DNA of 64,000 nucleotides from Progne subis subis (Eukaryota; Chordata; Aves; Passeriformes; Hirundinidae), in the NCBI GenBank assembly GCA_022316685.1, contig JAKJHU010000026.1:4092501-4156500 (forward strand), in the 5' to 3' direction. Positions 34,923 to 46,880 of this stretch are shown in pieces. The notes beneath the pieces are model-generated. The model worked only from the letters and a program-made list of their open reading frames with translations. It had not been told where the DNA came from and made no database searches. Made by a program: the position numbers and the translations under genes. Every line of letters begins with the position of its first letter. Within the stretch, counting starts at the first letter, position 1.

Positions 34923-36825
34923 GACTGAATTCCTGGACATACTCTCCTGGAACATGAAAATAGTATATTATTTTCTATCTCTTAACATTTCCACATTTCA
35001 TACTTGCTTCTGACTGTCAAACTAAATGAATTTGCTATGATAAATGTTTTAACTTCTATCTTCATAAGTCAGTTCCAAATCTCTGATCAGATTCCTTATT
35101 GGGCCCTGGAGACTTATATAGCAATTATTGCTATCATATTTTTTTCTTGTCAATTCCTATCCTCGCAGTTTGGGCAGAATCTGCCTTTCTGGTCATTCTG
35201 TAGAACTGATATCTTTGAATTGAGGCACTACATTAGATTTTTTCTTCCTTTGTATTGTTTCTTTCATCAAAACTGTGCATTTGGCTAAACTGCATCTTTT
35301 ACAAACAGCTTCCTGTTAAGGGTGGCTTTTAGAAACAACTCATCTCATAAAGCCACCACACTTTTTTAAGTTCACATACAGGCCACCCACTCCAACTTAC
35401 TGACTATGCAACGAAATTCATATTGGGCCAGACCAGAAAATCGATTTTCTCTCTACACGTGACCAAGCTTCCACCAGTTCCAACTGCTGTGAGGGCAGGG
35501 AACACTAAAAAGAGGAACTGCAAAATTTCAGTGAAACATGGACTTGCCAACAGTGAAGAAAACAATGTGTAAAATATGTCAGGAAATACATAAAATTATT
35601 CCAAATAGATCCAGAGTGAGGAGGAGGAAACCATCAATATGATAAACAAACCTTAAACTCACAGGAAAGGATGAAGGAAATACTGTGGGTTTGCTTTACT
35701 TTCACCTTCACCCCCAATAGTCCAGACTGAAGACATCAACCTTAGAGCCTGGCTGGAGAGCAGAAGAGTGACTATAACATTAAAAAGAGGTGGTTACTGG
35801 GAAATGTGAGTAGTTTAAACTATATTAATATTAATTTTATTGATATTTTTAGTAGAATAGCTTTCTGTTCTTAGAGGTTTTCTTCTTCTATCATTAGATC
35901 TGGAGTGCTCTAATTCACTGATCAGTAAGGATTTCAGTTATAATAAGATATAATAATATATCATAATTAAATATTGAGTTAACATAAGTGGGGATGGGCT
36001 TTTTTTCAAAGAGCAGTCCATAACAGTGTTTTGAGTATAAGTCTTACATTAGTTATTTTCTGTTATTAAAGAACATTTTCAGATTCAAGCAACTTGAACC
36101 ACATGTTCTGAAAAATTTAGTTCCAGCGTTCTCACTTGGTGGGGATAATCCTCTTGTTCAAGAAAAAAAGGCTGATTCCCATTTCTCAGTCTGAAATTTT
36201 TTTCCAGGTCTCTATCAGTTCTTTGTACTCTAAATGGCTTAGATTCACAATAGACCAGGATCATTATCCATTCTTGCTTCTGGCCTTTGGTTTTCACATG
36301 GCACTGAATGTATTTAATGAGCAGGTGTTCAATGACATTCCTAGTTGCAGTCATAACAAGCTGTAACCTTCAGTCTGTCACTTCAGACCTCATTTGCCAC
36401 AACACAGTGGTGTGATCTTGATTCAATTTTATTATGAAATCTGTTGCTAAGGAATGAGAAAGGACATGAGCTAAAGCCATGTATGACAATGAAAGGGAGA
36501 ACACAGATGGAAACAAAATTGTTGAGATGGTGACAGGAGCCCAAGGCTTCAAGAGAAAATAAGAGTCTATTGGATACCAAGGAAAAGCCAGTCAGCTGGC
36601 AGATAGCAATTTGGGAAGCATAGGATTTGCCCATTCTGAGAAGAGGTGAGGACCACATTTTCCTGATTTTGTGGCCACCAGGGACACTATATAACATGAT
36701 AGCAGAGCTGCATGATGTGAAAAATGCCTGAATGAATTGTTACACTGGTAAAGGTTCTAATTCTTGTCAGATCCATGTCTTGGTAACTGACCAGTAAACG
36801 ATGACTCCTTGACTCCTTTTTTTCT

Positions 36826-36872
<47 letters not shown>

Positions 36873-37937
36873 CTTTTTTTTTTCCTTCCCCTTGAACAGT
36901 TAATTGCATGAGCAGAACCACAGGAATGCTCTGCTCTCTGGCATAGTCAACAGGTAGAACTCCTAGGAGCACTATCAAAGTCTACAGCAGCAAGGATTTT
37001 GATCAGAACCATCTCCTCTCTATATGACAGCCATCATACACTGACAAAATACCCTTTAGTTTCTTGTTGACATGAAAGTATGTATTCTCATCATGTTGGT
37101 GCAGGACGTTGATGTTCAAATTGGGCGCTGCATAGATGTTATCTAGTTAGATGTTTGCCCCTTAGGGATGTGAATCCATGAATAAATCTATACACTGGAA
37201 GAAAAGACATTAACAGTGTATAGAAAGTATGTCCTTTCACAGAATCTACACCAGTCACAAGCTCATCTTCCATTCATCCATACTTGCACAGGGAGCACAG
37301 TTGGAACGTGTAGCCCAAGGTGTCTGTATTGTGAAGACTTGGCTGGTAGCATTCAGAAACCCTGGTCAGGGTCATGTATCCCACTTTTCCTCCAGACATT
37401 GCAATTTCAAATACTCATAAGAATTATTAGTACTGTTGTCTGTTACTGCAGCAGTGCATGAGGAATCCCCTTATTTCTCAACTGAAGAGCCAGTCTTTAG
37501 AATTAGTATTTGAGACACACAATTCATCATCCAAATCTACCTCTTGAACAGTGCAAATGAGCTATTGTAGACTCCAGAAAAAGATACATGGACAAATGTC
37601 CTGACACCAACAGATGAGGATATCACTGAAATCACGCTCTTCACATCAGAGTCCATAAAAGAGCATTATGTATTCTCAGACTCTAAAATCCATTTTGAAT
37701 GAATAGTTGCTTTAAATACATATTGATAATGATTGATAATGAATAGGAACTATGCACTGGCAACATGTATTGCTGTTGAAAATCAGTCTAGTAGGTATTT
37801 TGAAGCATGGAAATGATCTGATTGTTCAGTTTCTTAAACACTGAGATCAATGTCTAAGTCTGTAACAAATATCTTTTAAAGCGCATTCATTTGTGACACC
37901 AGCAAAATACGTCACTAGGATTTCAGTGATCATCATC
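34923..37937. other. Unassigned region with poly(T)
   Basis: About 3 kb with no firm identity. The minus strand between 36085 and 37650 has several moderately long open segments (36085-36354, 36383-36697, 36757-36978), which might be a decayed retrocopy or chance. No domain could be named, and stops and frame changes are frequent. A 45-nt T run lies in the middle at 36828. Confidence 0.4.
36828..36872. repeat. Poly(T), 45 nt
   Basis: Uninterrupted T run, then C and ten more T. On the minus strand it would be a poly(A), but no gene-like body was identified before it. Confidence 0.97.
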
Positions 37938-38828
37938 TGTCGCTAGAGGACACGAGTAAGTACTCACAGATCTGACTCCAAGAGATGAAGGGTGAAGAAG
38001 AAAGAACTTTATTGTTACAATTGTTTACAAAGACCTCGCTTTTATAGGTTTTGAAGAATGACCAGGGATTGGAGAATAAGGTTGTACCACCTCTCCATCC
38101 CACTGGCCAGGCTAGAAGTCATTCAGTGGACTCTTACCAGAAAGGAATATGTGTGACAAGCGCCAGACTCTGGGACGGTTTGGATGTATGTAGACGAGAG
38201 ATCTCTGAAGTTAGGTTTTAGAAGATGTGGTTTATTATAAAGGGTATGGGGCCTTGCTTAGAGATGCCAGGCACAACTTATGGCAGGCCCCAGGGACTGG
38301 GGGAAGAGAGAGATAGGGAGAGGAAGTTCCAAGAGGAGGGTCCCAGGGAAAAGGTGCCAAGAGGCCAAGAGAGGGTCCAGCCCCTCGGGCACCCCTTATC
38401 AGGGGTCTTCAAGGTTGGCTGGAACAGGACTTGGGCCAATGGGGTTACAGATACCTGATAGCTCAGGGGAGGGTTACAGATGTGGGATGAACCATACATT
38501 GGGGGTGAGACAGAACATCCCATTTGACCTTCGGACCTATCTGTAGGTAAGGGACATTGTTTAATTAAGGGAGGATTACCTTCAGCTGGCCATATAATTG
38601 TTTTCTAGATATTCAGTAACTAGGACATCTCAGACATTGAAACTTGCTTTCAATTCTATCTCGCTTATAGGTTTCATATTCTCAAAATCTAAGCAGTCAT
38701 ATTTATAAGGCTTTCTAGTTTCATCCTCCCCAACAAATATGGAAAACATGATGTTTACAGTGAGGCTGTGGGAAAATTCAGTCACAGAGCTGTAAACATC
38801 TCATAAAAGCTCACATAATATGGCAACA
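37938..38828 (-). mobile_element. Solo ERV LTR (family A, copy 2) interrupted by another LTR
   Basis: Begins TGTCGCTAGAGG and ends TGGCAACA, with exact 6-bp flanks atcatc at 37932-37937 and 38829-38834. Leaving out the inserted LTR (38152-38735) and one duplicated hexamer, its own length is about 301 bases, close to the 294 of the copy at 9851, which it resembles along its whole length. On the minus strand CTATAAAAG (38039-38047) is followed by AATAAA (38008-38013) only about 30 bases on. That implies a very short R region, with the poly(A) signal near or upstream of the RNA start, as known in alpharetroviruses. Confidence 0.95.
38152..38735 (-). mobile_element. Solo ERV LTR (family B) nested inside the 37938 LTR
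   Basis: Begins TGTGACAAGCGCC and ends CTCCCCAACA, flanked by exact 6-bp aatatg at 38146-38151 and 38736-38741. The host LTR sequence resumes after the second hexamer. On the minus strand the TG end starts TGTTGGGGAGGATG, a CTTTATAATAAACC element near 38227-38240 serves as polyadenylation signal, and the 3' end is GCGCTTGTCACA. It lies in the same orientation as its host LTR. The intact TSD suggests a relatively recent insertion. The three overlapping ORFs at 38225-38546 are incidental frames within the LTR. Confidence 0.94.
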
Positions 38829-41800
38829 ATCATCCAAGTTCCAGGATGTTCATGTTTCCTGAGATTAGACAGTAGCTCTTCCTGCTTAGAAAGGAACCCT
38901 TTTTAATAGCAAAAAACTGTTTATCATGTTGATCTGGCAAAGTGAATGAAAGACACTTCTGATAGGAATTTCTCTTGATTTAGGTTCCTCAGGATCAAGT
39001 TATTCCCTTCTTCTAGATTAAAGAATTCTGATTTTCTGTTGGTTCGGTACGCAGTATTTCAATCCTATTTTTCCAGTGTAATGTTACAGACCACCATTCT
39101 GTTTTCTTCATCAAAAGTGTCCTTAGACTACCTATAATTCACACTTTGGGACCCTCTTCCTTAGCAGCACTTGCATATCCTTCCCAATAAGCATGGCCTT
39201 TAGACTTATGGCTACTTTTTTCTGTCATAATTTTCTCTGTATACAGTATTACTGTATTTATTCCTGCAAGACATATTTTGTAAGATTCAGACTTACTGGT
39301 GATTGCCTTCAAAATGCTTTACATAACATCATCCTTTTCTGAGTTCAGTTAGACCACAAAATTCACTTTACTTCTTCTCCCACCCCTAAATCTGTTTTGT
39401 TGTTTTGGTTAAGTTATGTTGTGACATACTAGATGCTAGCAATTTACTATATCACTGTATGGTACACTGAAAAGAAACTATATGAATTGAGGTTGCAATA
39501 TAATTATAACTATTCAGTTTTATTCCAGAGCCCCTGGGGGAAAACAAGTAAACAGAAAAACTACAAAATTTTAATTAAAATTTGAAGCCTCTTGAACATT
39601 CTCAGTGGATTATTTTATTCTCTTAATCTGAAGGTCATGTTAATAATGTTTGAATTTTTTAAAAAAATATTATATACTTAATAACTCTAATAAACTGTAT
39701 TTTCAGCTATTTGGTTATTAGTCATCCATTAACATTTATCCTGTTAGAATAACTTATGTAATTGTTGTAAAAGTTATGTTTGTTATTATCAGTGATGCAT
39801 CCTGGAAAAACTGCATTTAGAACCTCTATCACTTCATTGCTGATGCCTCTGTGTGTACATTCAGTACAATTTAAATCTTAGTGAAATAAGGGTCTTCTCA
39901 GATTTTAAGTTTTAACCTAGTAGAAAAAAGTTGATACTTGTCATTTCAGTTTTGCATAGTCACAGTGTTCAAATAGTGATTGAGTGCCTCTTAACTCTCT
40001 TTATTTATTTGATCATGTTCAGCAGTGCTGGGGATTAAGCAGTGGGCTGAAGAAAGCTTGATTTAAAAAAAAATATTTTCAAACCTTGAAAATATGAATA
40101 CAGCTGGGACCTACATGTTTTTCACTAATAAGATGAAAGAAGGGAAGCTAGGAAAATAGTTCAGAAATATATTTTGATTTTAATAATGGTATTTTGTTGG
40201 TTTCAAATATTGTATGTTAAATCTCATTGATCTTAATAGCGTGTTATAAAAAAAGTTGTTACCAGCCTGTGAGGTTTCATATGTGTTATTGGTGTAGGCA
40301 TGAATGTACATCATCATATTTTCTCTATATACTTATTTGTACTTCCTCATCTAAAAGTATTCAGTTCATAATATTTGTTTGGGGGAAGCTTAGTATCCAG
40401 CATTGCTTTTAGGAGACACATAGCAAAAACTCAGCATCACTTGAAGAGAAGCTGAAGATTGTTGCCATGATCTTACCCAAAATTCCAGCCTGAATTCAGC
40501 ACAGGATGTGGAATGTTTCCCAAGTGCATCAGTGTGCTTTCCTCCTGCATCTGACCATGGGGGCAGCAAAGCTTGCCGTCTCATCTATACAGCAAAGCTC
40601 AACAGAAGCCTTCTCTGTAAGAAACTGAATTAGCAGGAGTTTCTCCGTGCACTTTATAAGAGATGCTCCAGCCTGAGGATCATCTGCCTCATGTGTCTTC
40701 TGAGGATGAAGCAGCTCATTCTAGTTTGAAATTCATTTGTGGAAAAGCTCTTGATTAAGCTAAGGTTTTTCAATCTTGTTTGGCTTGATTTAAAGACTGA
40801 ATATTTGTTTCTGTCTGAAAATGTTCCTTTCTAAACTAAATTCTTAGGCTTGACTTTTTTTCCTTTCTCACTCTGTTCTCCCTTCAACTTTGCTTATTTC
40901 GTACATGAGTGTTTGTTTCTAATTATTAGCTCTGCGGGGCTATATTCCAGCCCTTAAAGAACTTTTCTTCTCAAAACCTTACAGTTTTATCTGCAGCAGT
41001 GACAGGAAGCCTGATTGTAAGGTTGGGTGCAAGATGCAGATACTGAATAAGAGGAGAAGAGAACTGAATGTATTATGTGGTCTGACATAGTTTTCTGTGG
41101 GATATGGAGAAAACCTCTAATTTCTTATTTCTTCCTTCCTCATCTTTAAAGTAGAGAGGTGGACCTGGAGTTATTTTGAAGATAACCATAGGTTATATAC
41201 AACACACTGAAAGTGGTAATCACTTCCATAAAGCTAAATCTGTCTCTGACTTGGCAGCAATGTGCAAAACCGTATTATAAATTAGAAATCCTTACTTAGG
41301 TGCAGAGATATGAACACATTCATACCAGTTGAGCTGCTGAGTAACAGTATGTGCTACTTTAATAAATGGAGACTGAAACCAGCATGATTAATCTAGAGTT
41401 CCATAATGTCTCTTGAAGAAAATTACTTTGGGAGATAGGAGACATTGCAGCAAAATACAAACACTGCAAGGTTTTTATCAAGGTTATTTCAGGAGAAGTT
41501 TCATCACTAATCTAGACATATATTAGATTTCTCCTTTATTCCACTAATGGATAAAGAAATAGAGTGATATTATATTCAACTAAATCGATATTGATTGAGC
41601 TTGTAAAATTCAGAGTAGGGATACTGCATTTTCCATACTATTGGATCAACTAAGCCTAGATGCATTCATATTATGAACACTCTAAATTGCATTTATTCAT
41701 GAAAACTTTGTGCAGATTTTTCCACTGATATTAAGTAAAGATCTGCAGAATTTTGAAAAGTATACTATTTTATATTTAAGCTGAGAGTGGTGATTACTGA

Positions 41801-44800
41801 GAGGAACAAAGAACTACCAGCTGAAGTTTGAATTAGGTTTCTAATCTGCTAAGACAGTGCAAACAAAAAAAAATCATTTAGCATACTCTTTCATAACAAC
41901 AACTTTTATTTAGCTGACTTTTTTATTTATAAGTATAACTCTGGGAAAAAAAAAAAAAAAATCATGGAATCTAAGGGAATGTGGAAAAAACCTTCCCAAC
42001 CTGGGTAGGAAAGTCTGATTATATAACAGTCTGTTATAATTATTTTTAAAAATATTATTTGAAAATAAATGCAATATTCCTAGCAAAGCCTTAAGAAGTT
42101 CCCATGCTGTCTTCAGCAGCAGAAGTTCTTTATATAGGCCTGTTATTTACATCATAATATATGTCTAATTGTTCACAATGAAATGGATATGATTAAGAAA
42201 CATCATCAAAACTTATGCAGACATTATTTTTAAGAAACTTTATAAGGCCATATATAATTATTTGTTTGATTACTTTGTTGTGTTCCTACACGATAGATAA
42301 TCACTCTCTGATGCTAACAGCATATGTGTTTTGGACTGTTTTATTCATGAACACTGCAGCCAGCAACATTACTTTTAAGTTATGTATTGTAAGTAGAGTG
42401 TGCCTTTGTAGAGAAAGGAAATGCTGTGAAATGGTGGCTGTGTAACAGCACGGCTGTGGAGGACATGACAGAACAGGGAGACATTATCCCTTACTTGTAT
42501 TTATTTCTTGAAATATATAGTGCTAGCCTGTGACACTTAGTATGTAGGTAAAAATATGCATCAATAGGTTTTTGCAATCAAAGGGTGAAGCAGGAGGTAG
42601 TGGAAGAGAAAGAAATACTGGGTTTTCTAGGTGAAAACCAAAAGTGTTTCATAGTGCATGACCAAATTGGGGATAAAATGTTAATTTTGTACTTGAAATA
42701 AAACACTTGTACTTGTTTAAAATATCAATTTCATTGTTGCCCTTAAAACCTTAAATGATGTCAAACATAAACAATTTCAGGATCAATCATATTTTGGAAA
42801 AAAAATTACAAAATATACTAATATGGGTGTTTTCAGTTTTTCATTTGAATAGAATTCATTTTAAAATATTTAGTTGACTTTTCATATAGGTATGAAACTT
42901 CACATTTAGCTAGTAATGCATTTGACAAACTTTACTGAAAAAGGAGTTTTTCTCAGCAAGTGTATACCTGTTAGTGAGAACAAAATAAAAACAAAACAAG
43001 AAAAGGGTGTGTCCACAGTTCTAGAAGCTCTGTCCTTTCTTACAGAAAATGTTGCATGAAAATCTGACTCAAAACCAAAAAGTGACTGTAAGTTAAGAGG
43101 AGGACCTTCCAAAAACCTAAGGGTGTGGGAAGGGTGATTCCCGAGAGTCTGCAATTTGTTGCCAGTTGTGATCCAAGTTTGCTCCAGTTTCTGAGCCTCA
43201 CAAGGGTGCTGTAGCTGAAGGAAAAGTCATGCTAGGAGGTTAGATGGGTCTTTAGGCTATCTGCACTAAGAACACTTCTAGGAATGGTTGCACCAAAACT
43301 GTTTGTGGCTGGCTGTTGACAAATCCATATTTTTTCAGGCAAGTCCAGGAGAGTCAAGATGCACTGCTGATAGTCAGCCCATTCATACTGGAGAGTATGT
43401 GATTTGAACATGTAATAGGATAAATGTTTGATTTTACTTCTCTGTTGTGGCACTGCATTTCAGTAAGAGAGAACTGATTTCTGTTTGTGTTCTTGTGACT
43501 AATGGCACCCTATTCTGTAATATTGCCATATCTAGAGTCCATCAGTAAAATTATTTTATTTTGACTTTTAATCTTCTACATTTTCTGTAACTTTTTTCAA
43601 AATAATATGCCATCCAGATCATCTAAAAGATAGAAGCATTGTAAGTTGTTTTTCTAACACTATTGAAAATACTTCTCTTATATAACAGAACATATGATAA
43701 ATAATCTCTGCAGTACTGTGCAGGTTTATTGTGAAACTGCAAGTGCTGCTGAATTGAGTTCTTTACCACAGCTTGAAATTACAGAGGGACCTTGTGCAGT
43801 AGCTACATATTACTACCTACTTTGTAGCAGCTAAAACTGAACATGATTTATTAGTAATATAGCAAACTGGAAAATAGATATACTTAATAGCTGGGGAAAG
43901 TGGAGGAGGTTCAGCAAAAAAATGCTACCGTAAATATAATAATTATTAAAGTTCTGCTTTACTAGTCTTGGAATTTTTACTTACCAGAAAGACTTCAGTG
44001 AAAGCCTTAGGAGTACTTTGTTGCAAACATTTTTATCAGAAAAGAAGACAGATAACCTGTCAAACTGACAACATCAAACTGACAAGTACAGCTGTGTGCT
44101 TGGTCACTAAAACAGTGTAAAACTCGAGAGGGATCCTCAGAATGTGCCATGGAAAAATACCCAGAAAATAGAAGGTTTCAGTAAAGCATTCTACTGTGTT
44201 TTAAAATCTTTGAAAATCTAACAATATGTCTTTTTACATAATGTCTGTTTACATTTTAAAATGTGACTGTAGCTAGTAGAAATTTACAGAAGTAAGAACA
44301 TGTATTTTCAAATCAGCGGATTTTAAAACTAGAGTTTTATTCTTGTATGGTAAGAACTTCCTCTCATTCAGTCCAGTGCTACTGAGACAATTGAGTCTTT
44401 CTATAATAGAAGATTGCCACAATTTAAGTTTTATCAATATAACTATCAGCAGCAAGGTAATTAAATTATCAATAAACCTTAACATAGTCTTGCCATAAAA
44501 AAAATATAATAAAATCAATTATTCCAACAATAAAAAGCAAAGTAGGGTTTTTTCAAAGTGATTGAACTGCACTATATTAGTACAAGATGTCATATATTGA
44601 TCATTTTTCTAGAGGGTTATTTTTCTAACTACTTTATTGAAATGTTATTGAAATTTTAAAGAAGGATTCAAATTATACTTTTTTTTATTTATTTTTTTTT
44701 TTTTTTCCCTAGAAAGCTATAGAGTGAGGAAAGACTCAAGTGAGAAATAGGAAATAATAGGTAGCATAAGGAGCAAAAATTATGATCACAGAAAAGTAAA

Positions 44801-46269
44801 TGCAATTTGAATAATTAAAAGGTTAGAGAAAAAGAACTAAGAAAAACAGGTATGACAACACTTACTTAAATTGCCAAGCAAGTTTCTTCATTTTGTGTTC
44901 TCTTTTCTCCCTTTGGGCATTCATTAAGAGAGCAGGTTTCCCAGACTTGACCAGTTGCAATGAATTATGCTTCATTTTGGTCAAATGCTTTGGACTCAGT
45001 GCAGACACCAGTACAGTACAAAGTGGAATTTCACTTGTTACAAACTTCCAATTCATGTACAAACCATTAGCCACTGTCCTCTGATTCTAATCATTCACCT
45101 TTTATTTGTCCATCTAACAGTTCAACCAGCCAGACCTTAATGTGGGAGTGTTGAAAGCCTTGTAACTGTCAAGATAGTTGCCGTCTGTAGCTTCCTCCTT
45201 GTCTACAGTTCATAAGACAAGTAATTTTATTATAGAAGCATAACATGACTTTTAAGGGGAGCATTTGAAGACCAGGACACCTGTAGTACAATTCTTCTAA
45301 ATTCTTGTAGTACTCAGTGTTGTTTTGTAAATCCTAAGGCAGGCAGATTTTTCAGTACCTGGTTTTGAAGGGGTGTGAGCAGGAATTCACATACTTCAGA
45401 GACTGGAAGTTCCTCTATTCTATAGAAGGCCTATACAGTAGAGGTGTACTTAATTTGATTTAAGAGCTAGGGCTTTTGATTTTGAAGACTGACTAGCTTA
45501 TATATAAATTTATGAACACTGTAAAGTCAGCCATGCTGAAAGAGACCGTTGTCCAGTGTAGAGGTATCTGTTGGTACTGAAATCACAGAAATTCTCTATC
45601 CTTAAGCAAAGATGCAACAGGTCTGAAATTTTCACACAGCCTCTCCACAATAAAAAGCATGAGGATTTTATATTCCGTGTCCCTGCAGATTCAATCAGAA
45701 ATTACTGCATCTCTGCTCAGTTTCAAAAAAGGAAACTGCATGAAAATAAGACAGGCAAAAAATCCCTACAACAGCAGTGAATAGCTATTCCAGTATAATA
45801 TTCCATGACAATCCCAAGTACAAATACAATGACTCGTCATGTCACTAGTCACCTAATGTGCAATTTATTACCAACAGCTACAGAATATATTACAAATGCG
45901 AAAATAAAATCTGTTACAAATAACAGTATGGTTAGATAAGGTCTGATCCAATTTATACACCAGGCAGGGGCTTGAAAACTATATTTCTTGATTTCTGGAG
46001 GTTCTTCCTGAATGCAAATAGACGATAACATTTAAATACTCTCTCCACTCTGTTTACCCCATGAAGACTTTTTATAAGATAATGGGTGCTTTCTAAACTA
46101 CATGAGACTGGATACCTGTGGTGGTTTTGATGCTGAAGGACTGTGTGAATAACACCACATCACATAGGTTATGTGAAGTACATTGCAGCTTGTGGTGTGC
46201 AGAAGAAGAATTTTGTGAATCCGTCTAAAATTCAACCTTGGTTGTTCGACAAGGACCAACTGTGATAAA
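38829..46269. other. Anonymous AT-rich non-coding DNA, 7.4 kb
   Basis: Longest stretch without an identifiable element. There is no splice-supported reading frame or known repeat, and only short A runs (for example 41945-41961) and T runs (about 44681-44706). It could be intronic, intergenic or contain conserved non-coding elements; cross-species comparison is needed to tell. Confidence 0.5.
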
Positions 46270-46880
46270 TTATACAAAGTCTTACAAGATTCAGTGACCA
46301 GCTAATAGCATGGAATTCAATGTAGACAAATTTAAAGTGATACTGAGATGGCAAAGGGAGTGGACAAACTGTAAACTGCCATTTAAAATAGGTTTGCAAT
46401 CACTGTATGCAATCGCTGTGGTAGATTTATATTACAAAGGAGGGAGCCTCAAATATGTAAACTTCCTCATCACTGGCAGTCACCAAAGAATTGTTAGGGT
46501 TTATTAGGAAAGCAATAGAGATCAGAGCAAAGAAAACCACCAAGCCATTGTATAATTGCATGCTTTTTTGGAGGATGTGTACTTTGTGCTGTTTTCCTTG
46601 AACTTGGGAGAAAAGAATGTCACAAAGTGAGAAAATATAAGGAAGTACAGCAGTGTTAATCAAAGATATGGAAAAAGTTTACACCTGAGAAATAAGTAGG
46701 CTAGATTAGACTAGGCTACCCTTTTCAAGACTCTTCAGTCTTGAAAAATTATGTCTTAGAAAGGATACGACCCAGAGATTTATTGAGTTTCCATATGGAT
46801 TACATGGGAAGAGTAGAAAGGAATTATTATGCCTATTCTCTTCTCATATAAAAATGTGGCTACCATTTTAAACTAATAAG
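46270..46880 (+). mobile_element. Ancient CR1/L2-like LINE remnant
   Basis: Plus-strand DNA follows the end of ORF2 of old CR1-group LINEs. ATGGAATTCAATGTAGACAA (46309-46328) corresponds to the conserved MxFNVDKCKV segment, readable here as MEFNVDKFKVILR. Then come a tract equivalent to the conserved K-P-L-Y-x-C motif (about 46537-46565) and AGACTCTTCAGTCTTGAAAA (46728-46747), equivalent to the R-L-F-S-L-E-K motif. Several stops and frame changes lie between. The high divergence indicates an insertion much older than the CR1 copies at 20 or 58 kb. Confidence 0.75.

Noticed and set aside
36757..36978. Lysine-run ORF near poly(T)
   Set aside because: The lysine run is the translated 45-nt homopolymer; flanking residues do not form a recognisable protein.
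38225..38546. Overlapping ORFs of 77-88 codons
   Set aside because: Inside the nested LTR 38152-38735; frames on both strands and no resemblance to retroviral proteins.
45511..46030. Possible LTR (minus TGTTATCG start, TATAAA near 45950, AATAAA near 45860)
   Set aside because: Motif order is suggestive, but the left end and TSD could not be found; AT-rich DNA gives such motifs by chance.
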